64,000 nucleotides of DNA from Cypionkella sp049896245 (lineage in GTDB: Bacteria > Pseudomonadota > Alphaproteobacteria > Rhodobacterales > Rhodobacteraceae), in assembly GCF_049896245.1 (NCBI RefSeq), contig NZ_JAFCTX010000026.1, positions 1 through 64,000 on the forward strand, given 5' to 3'. The position numbers were made by a program, and so were the translations under genes. Positions 35,507 through 44,419 of the stretch are shown here, piece by piece. How positions within the stretch are numbered: position 1 is the stretch's first letter; every line of letters begins with the position of its first letter. The notes beneath the pieces were generated by a model. It ran no database searches. It saw only the letters and a list, made by a program, of their open reading frames with translations, and was not told where the DNA came from.

Positions 35507-37440
35507 ACCGGGGGTTTCTTGAAGCGTATAACCGCGAACTGGCCCTGCTGTATGAGGGTGCCAAGGAATTTGCCGAGGATTTTCCGGGTATTGCCGAGCG
35601 TTTGGGCGGGCTGACGCAAGACAATCTTGACCCGGCTGTGGCGGGCTTGCTGGAAGGCGCGGCGTTCATGGCGGCCCGCGTGCAGTTGAAACTGGACACC
35701 GAATTTGAGACGTTCACCGGGGAATTGCTAGACCAGTTATTGCCGAATTTCATGGCTCCAACGCCCTCGGCGATCCTCGCCCAAGCCGATCCGAACTATG
35801 CCGAGGATGAGTTGGAGAAGGGTAAGAATTTCCCTGCCGGTGCCTATCTCGATGCCCGCTATGTCGATCGCGATCAGCGGATTTCCTGCCGTTTTCGCCT
35901 GTCGGCCCCGCTGACATTGTGGCCGCTGCGGCTGACCACGGCGCGGTTTGCCTCTGGCCCTACCGGATTTCAGGCTTTGGGGCTGGATGTTGGCGCAGAT
36001 ACCGCGGGCGGGCTGATCCTGTCGTTCCTGCGGCCCGCGTCCGTTGCGCAAAAAGACAAACCCGGCAAACCTGTAAGCGCCATTCAGGCTGATACGCTGC
36101 CGATCTATCTGACAGGCGATCTGGGCGAGCAAATTTCGGTTTATGAGCATCTGTTCACCAACACCACCCGCGCCACGATCCGATATCTCGATGCGCGCGG
36201 CGATCCGGTTTTTCTGCGGCTGGAACCCGGTTGGCTGGAACAGATCGGCTTCGAGGATACCGAAGCGATCTTCCCGGAAGATACTCGGGTGTTCCGGGGT
36301 TTCACCCTGCTGCGCGAGTTTTTTCTGTTTCCGCAGAAGTTTTTAGGGTTTCGCCTGCAAGGTCTGCGCAAGGTTCTGCCCCGCATTCCGGCGGCGGGCT
36401 TTGATCTGATGATCGAGATGAACGCGGTGCGGCCCAGCCTGCCTGCCCGCATTACGGCCGAGAATTTCCGCCTGTTCGCCGCCCCCGCGATCAACCTGTT
36501 TGAAGAAAACTGCGCGCAGGTCAAACTCGACACTTTGCGGCATGACTATCTGGTCAGCGCTGATTCCAGCCCCGCCTCGCATTACGAAGTGCACCGCATC
36601 ACCGAGGTTTTTGCCTATTATGCCGGGGTGAAAACCAAGATCCCGGTGCATCCGCTTTATGGCCTGCCCGCCGATGTGATGGCCCCGCGTGAGGCGCTTT
36701 ATTACACCGCAAAGCAACGCCCCCGGAGATTGACGGCGAAAGAAAAACGCTTCGGGCAGGTGCAGGGCTATACCGGGACCGAAAGTTTTATCTCGATTTA
36801 TGAGCCCGGCCATCTGGACAGTGCCGAGCGGGTGAAGCGGTTGCAGATCAAACTGCTCTGCTCGAACCGTCATCTGCCGCAGTATCTGCCGATTGCCCAA
36901 GGCGGCGCGGATTTCCGGCTGAACGACGACACCGCGATCCCGCTGCGTTGTATCGCGGGCCCGACCAATCCACGTGAGTCGGTGCTGGAACTCGATGAAA
37001 GTGCTGCGCATCGTGCCAAGGCGGGCCCGGTGCATTGGCGGTTGATTTCCTTCCTGTCGCTGAACTTTCTGGGCTTAGATAATCGCGGCAGCCGGGATGA
37101 AGCAGCGGCGCTGCGCGAACTTTTGACCCTGTTTGCCGATGTCTCGGCGCAGATCACCGAACGGCAGTTGCAGGGGCTAAAAGCGGTGACAAGCCGCCCC
37201 GTCACCCGCACCATCCAGCGCGCGGGCGGCTATCATGCGGCGCGGGGCACGCAAGTGACCCTGCGGTTTGATGAGCGGGCGTTTGAAGGCTCGGGCGTGT
37301 TTTTGCTCGGCGCGGTGCTGGATCGGTTTTTCGCCGAATACGCCAGCATCAACAGCTTTACACAACTGGTGCTGGCCTCTGACCAGCGTGGCATGATCAA
37401 AACCTTCCCGCCGCGCACGGGGCAAGGACCGCTGCTATGA
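35503..37440 (+). CDS. tssF: T6SS baseplate protein TssF
   Basis: The 645-aa protein starts with the family motif FLEAYNRELALLYEGAKEFAEDFPGIAERLG and continues with LLDQLLPNFMAPTPS and FLFPQKFLGFRLQGL. Two copies pair with one TssG in each baseplate wedge. It is coupled to tssE upstream and tssG downstream by four-base overlaps, so the three wedge proteins are made together. Confidence 0.96.
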   Translation: MNRGFLEAYNRELALLYEGAKEFAEDFPGIAERLGGLTQDNLDPAVAGLLEGAAFMAARVQLKLDTEFETFTGELLDQLLPNFMAPTPSAILAQADPNYAEDELEKGKNFPAGAYLDARYVDRDQRISCRFRLSAPLTLWPLRLTTARFASGPTGFQALGLDVGADTAGGLILSFLRPASVAQKDKPGKPVSAIQADTLPIYLTGDLGEQISVYEHLFTNTTRATIRYLDARGDPVFLRLEPGWLEQIGFEDTEAIFPEDTRVFRGFTLLREFFLFPQKFLGFRLQGLRKVLPRIPAAGFDLMIEMNAVRPSLPARITAENFRLFAAPAINLFEENCAQVKLDTLRHDYLVSADSSPASHYEVHRITEVFAYYAGVKTKIPVHPLYGLPADVMAPREALYYTAKQRPRRLTAKEKRFGQVQGYTGTESFISIYEPGHLDSAERVKRLQIKLLCSNRHLPQYLPIAQGGADFRLNDDTAIPLRCIAGPTNPRESVLELDESAAHRAKAGPVHWRLISFLSLNFLGLDNRGSRDEAAALRELLTLFADVSAQITERQLQGLKAVTSRPVTRTIQRAGGYHAARGTQVTLRFDERAFEGSGVFLLGAVLDRFFAEYASINSFTQLVLASDQRGMIKTFPPRTGQGPLL

Positions 37441-38432
37441 GCGCGCGCCGCGATGATCTGAAGGCCGACCCTGCCGGCTTTGGCTTTCTGGCGCTGATGC
37501 GTGAGGTCGAACGTGGTCAGCCCGCGCGGCCAAGGATCGGGCGGAATAGCAATCTGCCCGAGGAAATCGTGCGGCTGGGGCAGGAACCGTTTCAGGCTTT
37601 CCCGGATCGCAACGTCAGCCAAGTGACGGAAAGTGCTGAGGGAAAGCTGCGGGTGCGCTCGAATTTCCTTGGCTATTTCGGCCCGCAGGGTGCTTTGCCG
37701 ATGAACACCACGGCGGAAGTGCAGCAGTGGTACATGTTCAAGGACGAGGCGTTTGTCCGGCTTGCCGATCTGTTCACCAATCGGTTTCAGCAGTTGTTTT
37801 TCCGGGCTTGGTCGGATTCGCGCGGCATCACGCAATATGACCACCCCGGTGATGATCGGTTTCAGGGCTATGTGGGGGCCTCGGTGGGGCTGGCCTCGCC
37901 GTCACTGCAAAGCCGTGGCACGGTGCCGGATATGGCGCGGCTGCCCTTGGTCGGCATTGCGATGGCGCGGGTGAAAAGCCCAGTGCGGTTGCGGCAGATT
38001 TTGGAAAGCCTCTGCGGCGTGACGGTGGAGATTGAGGAAAACGTGCCGGTTTGGCTGGGGTTTGAAGCTTCGGATTTGACACGGCTGGGGGCGGCGAATT
38101 CTGGTCTTGGCCGCGATTGTCGGCTGGGGTCACGCGTGCAATCGGTGAATGAGAAAATTCGCGTGGCGGTGAAAACCGAAAGCCTGCCGGAATATCAAAG
38201 CTTTCTGCCCGGTGGCTCCAGCTTTCAGCGGCTGACCGAATTGCTGTTCAGTTATCTGGGGCATGAGACAGAGGTGGAAATCGCACCGTCTTTGCCCGCC
38301 GATCAGATCAAGGGCGTCGCCTTGGGCAAGGGCGGCGCTTTGGGCTGGACGGGGTGGATCGCACCGCCCGCAGCCCCGCCCGGAACCTACCGATCCGACG
38401 CCGTTTTCGCCTCGGACCGCCGCACAGCCTGA
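37437..38432 (+). CDS. tssG: T6SS baseplate protein TssG
   Basis: The 331-aa protein has the TssG start (FGFLALMREVERGQPARPRIGRN), the middle SNFLGYFGPQGALP and DRFQGYVG-type segments, and a C-terminal YLGHETEVEIAPSLPADQI. It completes the TssE-TssF2-TssG wedge that binds TssK. The start overlaps the tssF stop by four bases; clpV follows after 60 bases. Confidence 0.95.
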   Translation: MSARRDDLKADPAGFGFLALMREVERGQPARPRIGRNSNLPEEIVRLGQEPFQAFPDRNVSQVTESAEGKLRVRSNFLGYFGPQGALPMNTTAEVQQWYMFKDEAFVRLADLFTNRFQQLFFRAWSDSRGITQYDHPGDDRFQGYVGASVGLASPSLQSRGTVPDMARLPLVGIAMARVKSPVRLRQILESLCGVTVEIEENVPVWLGFEASDLTRLGAANSGLGRDCRLGSRVQSVNEKIRVAVKTESLPEYQSFLPGGSSFQRLTELLFSYLGHETEVEIAPSLPADQIKGVALGKGGALGWTGWIAPPAAPPGTYRSDAVFASDRRTA

Positions 38433-38492
38433 CTTCGCCCCACCTGACTTCACACAGCCTGCCATTTGAAAACTGATTTGAAGGGAAACACT

Positions 38493-41126
38493 ATGGCCGA
38501 TATTAGCCTTGAGACCGTCGCCGGAAAGCTGAACCGGGTGGGCTATGATGCGTTTTTGCAATCTCTGCGCCACGCCAAGAACGAGGGCAACCGCAATGTG
38601 GAACTGTCGCATTGGCTGTTCCACATCGTGCAAAACCCGAAATCGGATATTTCCGCCACGCTGAACCATTTCAAACTGGATCGCGCAAAGCTGGAAAAAG
38701 ATTTGGCTTTGGTGATCGACAGTTTCCGCAAAAGTGCCACCGAAATGCCCTCGGTTTCCGAGTCGATGACGACGGTGATGGATCACGGCTGGCGCTATGC
38801 GACGCTGCTGTTTGGTGAGGCACAGATCAGAACCGGGCATATCTTGATTGCAGCGCTGAAGGACAAGGAGGCGCGCGCCAAGCTGGTGCAGATGTCGAAA
38901 GTGTTCGGCGAGATTAACCCGGATACTTTGGTGAATGAGGCGCGGGGGGCGTGGAAGGATTCCGACGAGGAAGACATGCGCCCGATGGATGGCACCGGGA
39001 TTGGCCGCGCTCAGGCAGGCGCTGCGGCGGCTGGCGGGGCTACCGGGACGACCGCGCTGGACCGGTTTGCGGTGGATATGACCGCGGTTGCCGCATCGGG
39101 CAAGATGGACCCGATTGTCGGGCGCGATGAGGAAATCCGCCAGATCATCGACATCCTGCTGCGCCGCCGTCAGAACAACCCGATCCTGACAGGTGAGGCT
39201 GGGGTGGGCAAAACCGCCGTGGTCGAAGGCTTTGCGCAGCGATTGGCTGCGGGCGATGTGCCGCCGAAATTGCAGGGCAACAAGCTGTTCATGCTCGATC
39301 TGGGGCTGATGCAGGCCGGGGCCAGCATGAAGGGCGAGTTTGAGCAACGCCTGCGGAGCGTGATTGACGAGGTGCAGGGCAGCCCGGTGCCGATCATCCT
39401 GTTTATTGATGAAATCCACACGCTGATGGGGGCCGGGGGCGCAGCAGGTACAGGCGATGCGGCGAACCTGTTGAAGCCCGCTTTGGCGCGCGGCACCCTG
39501 CGCACCGTGGGGGCTACGACATGGATGGAGTATGCGAAATACTTCGAGAAAGACCCGGCGATGACCCGGCGTTTCCAGCCGATCACCATTGACGAGCCGT
39601 CGATTGACCGCGCCTGCTACATGCTGCGCGGCATCTTGGCCCCGATGGAAAAGCACCACGGCGTGCGGATTTCGGATGAGGCCGTGGTGGCGGCGGTCAA
39701 CCTGTCGGCGCGGTATATCCCGTCGCGGCAACTGCCGGACAAGGCGGTGTCGCTGTTGGATACGGCCTGCGCGCGGGTGGCGATCAGCCAATCCACCACG
39801 CCCGCCAAGGTGCAGGATTTGCGGGTGAAGATTCAGGCTTTGGCGTCAGAGATCGCCGCCAAGGAATCGCAGCGCGATCTGGGCGAGGTGAACGAGGACC
39901 GCATCAAGGAAGCACAGGCCGAGCAGGCTGTGGCCGAGGGCGAACTCGCGGTGACCGAAGCGATGTATAGCGGCGAAAAGGCGATGGTTGATGAGATTTT
40001 GGCCCTGCGCGCGTCACTGACCGAAGACGGTGCCGATACCGTGGCGCTGCGCGGCCAACTTGCGGGCAAGATGACCGGGCTGGAGGAAACCAAGCCGGAT
40101 GACCGCATGGTGTATTCCCATGTGGATGAGCAATCCGTCGCCTCGATCATTTCCGACTGGACCGGGATTCCGGCCGGGCGGATGGTTTCGGACGAATTGC
40201 AGATGATCTTGACCTTGGGGGATCGGCTGAAAGAGCGGGTGATCGGGCAGGATCATGGGCTGGAGATGATTGCCAAGCGGATTGAAACCTCAAGCGCCAA
40301 GCTGTCGAACCCGAACAAGCCGATTGGGGTCTTTATGCTCTGCGGGCCTTCGGGTGTGGGGAAAACCGAAACGGCTCTGGCCTTGGCCGAAGCGGTTTAT
40401 GGTGGTGAGCAGAATATCATCACGATTAACATGTCGGAATTCCAAGAGGCGCATACCGTGTCGCTGCTGAAAGGCGCGCCCCCCGGCTATGTCGGCTATG
40501 GCGAAGGCGGGCGGCTGACTGAGGCGGTGCGGCGCAAGCCTCATTCGGTGGTGCTGCTGGATGAGATCGAAAAGGCCCATTCTGATGTGCATGAGTTGTT
40601 CTTTCAGGTGTTCGACAAGGGCATCATGGAGGATGGCTCTGGCCGGCCGATCAACTTCAAGAACACGCTAATCCTGCTGACCTCGAATGTCGGCACCGAG
40701 GTGATCATGGATATGGCGGAAAAGGGCGAAACCAAGCCCGCGGTCGAAGATCTGACCGAGGCGATGAAGCCTTACCTGACCCGCGTGTTCCCGCCTGCTT
40801 TGCTGGGCCGCATCGTGACGATCCCGTATTTCCCGCTGTCTACCGAGGTTCTGACGGGCATCGTGAAGCTAAAACTAAAGGCGATCGTGCGCCGGATGAA
40901 GGAAAACCATGGCGCGGTGATGACAGTTTCGCCCGAGGTGATGGCGTATATTGTCGAGCAGTGCAAAGACCCGGATTCGGGTGGGCGGATGGTTGATAAC
41001 ATCATCACCAACACCATTTTGCCGGGTCTGAGCCGCGAAGTGTTGTCGCGGATGGTGTCGCAGACCGAGATGAAAACGGTGGAAATCGTGATGAAAGACG
41101 GCAAGATCGGCTATGAATTTAGCTAG
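38493..41126 (+). CDS. clpV: T6SS sheath-disassembly ATPase ClpV (TssH)
   Basis: About 877 aa, a class I AAA+ Clp protein. The N-domain (1-150) binds the TssC sheath; AAA1 has Walker A GEAGVGKTAVVEG near residue 234 and FIDEIHTLMGAGG; a middle helical domain follows; and AAA2 has GPSGVGKTETALALAE near 620 and LLDEIEKAHSDVHELFFQVFD. It pulls apart contracted sheaths for reuse. The ATG at 38493 follows AAGGGAAACACT; an upstream in-frame TTG is rejected. It is the last gene of the co-directional T6SS set. Confidence 0.96.
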   Translation: MADISLETVAGKLNRVGYDAFLQSLRHAKNEGNRNVELSHWLFHIVQNPKSDISATLNHFKLDRAKLEKDLALVIDSFRKSATEMPSVSESMTTVMDHGWRYATLLFGEAQIRTGHILIAALKDKEARAKLVQMSKVFGEINPDTLVNEARGAWKDSDEEDMRPMDGTGIGRAQAGAAAAGGATGTTALDRFAVDMTAVAASGKMDPIVGRDEEIRQIIDILLRRRQNNPILTGEAGVGKTAVVEGFAQRLAAGDVPPKLQGNKLFMLDLGLMQAGASMKGEFEQRLRSVIDEVQGSPVPIILFIDEIHTLMGAGGAAGTGDAANLLKPALARGTLRTVGATTWMEYAKYFEKDPAMTRRFQPITIDEPSIDRACYMLRGILAPMEKHHGVRISDEAVVAAVNLSARYIPSRQLPDKAVSLLDTACARVAISQSTTPAKVQDLRVKIQALASEIAAKESQRDLGEVNEDRIKEAQAEQAVAEGELAVTEAMYSGEKAMVDEILALRASLTEDGADTVALRGQLAGKMTGLEETKPDDRMVYSHVDEQSVASIISDWTGIPAGRMVSDELQMILTLGDRLKERVIGQDHGLEMIAKRIETSSAKLSNPNKPIGVFMLCGPSGVGKTETALALAEAVYGGEQNIITINMSEFQEAHTVSLLKGAPPGYVGYGEGGRLTEAVRRKPHSVVLLDEIEKAHSDVHELFFQVFDKGIMEDGSGRPINFKNTLILLTSNVGTEVIMDMAEKGETKPAVEDLTEAMKPYLTRVFPPALLGRIVTIPYFPLSTEVLTGIVKLKLKAIVRRMKENHGAVMTVSPEVMAYIVEQCKDPDSGGRMVDNIITNTILPGLSREVLSRMVSQTEMKTVEIVMKDGKIGYEFS

Positions 41127-41471
41127 TGTGTGGTGCGTGCAAGCACGCGCCTTACCTGCCGTCTGTTGTTCCCAGCGGGGAATGACTTGTGTGGTTTGAT
41201 AGTGTGCCCACACCATGTTGTGTCCCCCAACGCCAGCCTTTGCAAGGGCTGGCGTCTTGGCTTGCGTGAAAACCCAGCCGCGCGGGCCTGTTTTGGCCAA
41301 CATGACGCGAAATGGATGTTCACAAAATCAAACCCCAGACTGCTCTCAATCGCGCATACACACAACATCTTGTGGAAAATCCCTCTGAAATCGGTCAAAA
41401 CCACAAACCTCTCCCAGCGGGGAAAGTGGCTAAAGTGCAGCCGCATCGTTTCAGATCAAAGCCATCCCGCT
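41127..41471. other. 345-base intergenic region downstream of the T6SS cluster
   Basis: No credible gene is seen between clpV and the convergent peptidoglycan hydrolase gene. The notable structure is the hairpin at 41230-41255. Two related short strings, TCCCAGCGGGGAATGA (41170-41185) and TCCCAGCGGGGAAAGT (41413-41428), lie at each end of the gap as direct repeats. Confidence 0.6.
41230..41255. terminator. Hairpin downstream of clpV
   Basis: ACGCCAGCCTT and GGGGCTGGCGT-type arms (41230-41240 and 41245-41255) make an 11-bp stem with one G-T pair around a TGCA loop. No T-tract follows, so this may be a factor-assisted or two-way terminator between the convergent clpV and hydrolase genes. Confidence 0.5.
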
Positions 41472-43730
41472 TTAGATCGGGGTGCCCAGCAATCCCGCGA
41501 TGATCTTCTGATAGGCCAAAACCTCGGGCGGGGTGGCGGCGACGGCGGGCAGGCTGGCGCCGCCCTTGCGGCTCATCTTCAACTCGGCCCATTCCTTGAC
41601 ATAGGCAATCGTGCGCCCGGCAAGGAACGGGTTGGCTTTGACCACCCCACCCCCCATCACATCGGCGACAAGCTGATCGTCCTGCGCGCTCAGCACCATA
41701 TTCGCGCCTTCTGCCCCAAGGAAATGGCACAGATACAGTCGCCCCGCCGTGATGTCATGGCCGCGCGCGCGCAGATAGCTTTCGCCTTCGCGCGCAAGGG
41801 CCGTGACCATATCGCGGCTGATGGTGGGATCGGTGCGCAGCGCCAGAAGGCTGGCGCGGTCCATCGTGCTGGCCAGATCGGGCCGGTATTGCTGCATCAT
41901 CCGCAACCATGTGCTTTCGATAAACTGGCCTAAGCCCACCGCGCTGGACAGCGGATTGGCCGCATCCGCCTTGCCGCCCGATTCCACCCGGATGATCTGA
42001 TCGACCAGCACTTCCACCGCCGAGCCGCCACCATCCGCCACCACAGTCACGCCCCCTACCAGCGGATCAACCGCCACGCCGTTCTCATACAATTCAAAAT
42101 GCAGATGCGGCCCGGTGGATTGCCCCGTGGTGCCGATATAGCCGATCAACTGGCCCGCCGTCACAGCCACCCCCGCCTTGATGCCATCGGCAAAGGCCGA
42201 CAGATGCGCGTAGCGGGTTTCCAGATTGCCGGGATGGCTGATCTTGATCAGGTTGCCATAGGTGCCACCATCGCCCGCAGCCAGAATGGTGCCACCAAAG
42301 GCCGCAACTACGGGCGTGCCAACCGGGGCGGCCCAATCGGTGCCCTTGTGCAGCTTCAGCACTTTCAGGATCGGGTGCATCCGGGGGCCGAAACGTGAGG
42401 TCAGCACACCCTTGGCGGGCGTCACAAACCCGGCGCGCAAAGAAATACCGCCGCCCGCAGCACCGCCACCGCTGTTGGTGCCGGGACCAAAGCAAGTATA
42501 ATCCTCTTTGCCAGCGGGCTTGTAGACATGACATTCCAGCACCTTGCCCTCGCCCTTGATCGCGGCATAAAGCACCTGACCGGGGCCGGAACCGCCGCTG
42601 CCTGCATCGCGGGAATAGAGCAGCGTCATCTTATCGCCGGGGGCGGCGAAGCTATCCATGTCGAAGGCTTGGCTCATCATCACGATGGTTTCAGCCACCA
42701 CCGCCGAGGGCACACCATTGCGGATGGCCGCCGAATAGAACGCATCCAGCATGCGGTATTTGCGGCTGGTATCGACATTGGCCGCCACCTGATCGCCCGC
42801 AAAGCTGAACAGATCTTCTTCAACCCACGGGTCGGCGGAAGTCACAACTGTGCCCGCGTCATTCAGTGCCACCGCGCCGAAATAGTCGGTCTTGGTGTAA
42901 AGCGAAGCCTGCACCGGCACCATCACGCCGCTACGATTCGCCGCCCGCATCGCAAGGATTTTCCCCGGCCCAAGGGTGCCAAACTCCGGCACCAGCAGGG
43001 CTGCCGCATCGGCAAAGCGCTTGGCGGCAGCGGCGTCCATGCCATGCTCCACCATCAAACCCGTCAGATCGGTGGTGTCTTTCAGCCGCAGGAATGTGTC
43101 CTGATAGGGCGGCTTGCGCTGGGCCTCGGGCAAGATGAAATTGACGCTGGTGGTGTTCTCGATCCGGGTTTTGACATAGGTTTCCGGCGTGGTGGTGCCG
43201 TCCATATTCTCACCCCAACTGGCATCACCATCAGCGACCACCACCGTCTCGGCGGGCTGTTCTGACGGCTGCTGCGGCTTCGGGAGAGCGGTGGGGGCCG
43301 AACGCTGGGCTTGGAAATAAGCGAAATCCTCGCGGCTGGAGGGCAGCGTGGTGATCAGCTTTTCCTCGCCCGTGATCAGATCATCGCTGAGCAGCGACAA
43401 CTCGTCCCCGGCACGATCCGCAGGAATATCAACGGGTCGCAGCAGCAGCTTGGTTTTCTGTGCAGCCCCGGTATCAAACCGCAGCAGCATCGGATCGCCC
43501 GCAAGATCGACAAAGGCCGAGACATAGGCGGCAGGTGGCGTGTCATCGGCCACATCCACCGGATCTTCCGGCGTGCCGACCGTCACGACGCCGCCCAGAT
43601 ACAAGGCCACCACCACGCCACAAACCGCCACCAGCCCCGCGATCCATAGCACCGCGCGCACCGCAACCGCATTGCTGCGCCGCTGCGCAGATCGGTCGCG
43701 CGCCGCTTTGAATCGGGGGTCGATTTCCAT
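41472..43730 (-). CDS. Membrane-anchored M23 peptidase plus lytic transglycosylase
   Basis: The 752-aa protein has a basic cytoplasmic start and one transmembrane helix at about residues 26-48. A region of about 370 residues carries unclear folds. Then comes a LytM/M23 domain with the zinc motifs HKGTD (near residue 458) and HLHFE (near 540). A C-terminal lysozyme-like transglycosylase domain follows from about 580, with its catalytic Glu in RVESGGKADA and then VGLGQFIESTWLRMM. Such a protein would cut both stem-peptide cross-links and glycan strands. It faces clpV across a 345-base gap. It could open the cell wall for T6SS assembly or serve general wall growth. An anchored form argues against it being a secreted effector. 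Confidence 0.85.
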   Translation of the reverse strand: MEIDPRFKAARDRSAQRRSNAVAVRAVLWIAGLVAVCGVVVALYLGGVVTVGTPEDPVDVADDTPPAAYVSAFVDLAGDPMLLRFDTGAAQKTKLLLRPVDIPADRAGDELSLLSDDLITGEEKLITTLPSSREDFAYFQAQRSAPTALPKPQQPSEQPAETVVVADGDASWGENMDGTTTPETYVKTRIENTTSVNFILPEAQRKPPYQDTFLRLKDTTDLTGLMVEHGMDAAAAKRFADAAALLVPEFGTLGPGKILAMRAANRSGVMVPVQASLYTKTDYFGAVALNDAGTVVTSADPWVEEDLFSFAGDQVAANVDTSRKYRMLDAFYSAAIRNGVPSAVVAETIVMMSQAFDMDSFAAPGDKMTLLYSRDAGSGGSGPGQVLYAAIKGEGKVLECHVYKPAGKEDYTCFGPGTNSGGGAAGGGISLRAGFVTPAKGVLTSRFGPRMHPILKVLKLHKGTDWAAPVGTPVVAAFGGTILAAGDGGTYGNLIKISHPGNLETRYAHLSAFADGIKAGVAVTAGQLIGYIGTTGQSTGPHLHFELYENGVAVDPLVGGVTVVADGGGSAVEVLVDQIIRVESGGKADAANPLSSAVGLGQFIESTWLRMMQQYRPDLASTMDRASLLALRTDPTISRDMVTALAREGESYLRARGHDITAGRLYLCHFLGAEGANMVLSAQDDQLVADVMGGGVVKANPFLAGRTIAYVKEWAELKMSRKGGASLPAVAATPPEVLAYQKIIAGLLGTPI

Positions 43731-43900
43731 GCTGACCTTGCCGGGAATACGCTGAAATAACTGCCAAGAACTCCGCCAACCTAGCGCAGCGCAAACCCAC
43801 TGGCTAGCGGCTCAAAAACCCTTAAAACTTGTCTAAAAGTGTCATCCTCTCTGCTCAAATATCCTCGGGGTGAGGCCGCAGGCCGAGGGGCGGAAAGCCC
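43731..43900. other. Intergenic DNA with a GC hairpin unit
   Basis: Reading on the minus strand from about 43904 there is GGGGCTTTCCGCCCC followed by a GC-rich stretch, then GAGGATATTTGAGC (43852-43865). This is the same outline (hairpin, then GATATTT) as the repeats at 9341 and 14610, placed directly after the DUF1036 stop. It is probably that gene's terminator. No gene is seen. Confidence 0.45.
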
Positions 43901-44299
43901 CTACTGCGTCGCCGCCAGAAACAACGTCCACCTTTGCGTCTTCAACGTATCGACCTCAATAAACCCCGCCGAAATATCGCCGCGCGACCAACATTCCGAA
44001 ATCCCCCGGATCGAAAACTTGCGTGGTGAGACGCACATCTGCGTCGTGCCGTTCAGGATCGGCTGACCGAACACGTCTTGCGCATAAAGATAGATGTAAC
44101 GGCTGCTCAACTCCTCTTTGATCACGTTGGCGCATTGGTTCGGGCCAATGGTCCACCAGCCTTCGGTCTGAAACTCGCCGTCAACATCCTGCCCGATGGC
44201 GACGTTCACCACGTCGAAACTTTGATTGCAGACGGCAAATTCCGCCTGCGCCGGGGTGGCGAGGCAGAGGCCGACGAACAGGGGCAAAGCGCGGATCAT
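43901..44299 (-). CDS. Secreted DUF1036 protein
   Basis: A 132-aa protein with a clear signal peptide (MIRALPLFVGLCLATPAQA, cleavage after AQA). The mature domain starts EFAVCNQSFDVVNVAIGQD and includes TEGWWTIGPNQCANVI and YLYAQDV, the DUF1036 pattern with conserved cysteines. It is predicted to be periplasmic. The frame is open further upstream, but the ATG at 44299 gives the signal sequence. Function is unknown; members are widespread in alphaproteobacteria. It is divergent to the enolase-superfamily gene. Confidence 0.85.
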   Translation of the reverse strand: MIRALPLFVGLCLATPAQAEFAVCNQSFDVVNVAIGQDVDGEFQTEGWWTIGPNQCANVIKEELSSRYIYLYAQDVFGQPILNGTTQMCVSPRKFSIRGISECWSRGDISAGFIEVDTLKTQRWTLFLAATQ

Positions 44300-44419
44300 C
44301 CTTTCAGCATAGCCGCCCCGGGCCCTGCCGCAAAGTGGCAAGCGGCGACTTAATCTGTCGCAAACGCACCCGACAGCGCGCCGATCCTGCGCCACCCTAG
44401 CCACAACCAAGGAGCCGCC

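Noticed and set aside
38130..39791. 553-aa open frame on the minus strand across tssG and clpV
   Set aside because: It overlaps two certain T6SS genes, has no family pattern and shows the composition of an antisense shadow.
41472..43730. M23/transglycosylase protein as a T6SS antibacterial effector
   Set aside because: It has an N-terminal membrane anchor, no PAAR/VgrG/MIX-type marker, and no immunity gene is seen beside it.
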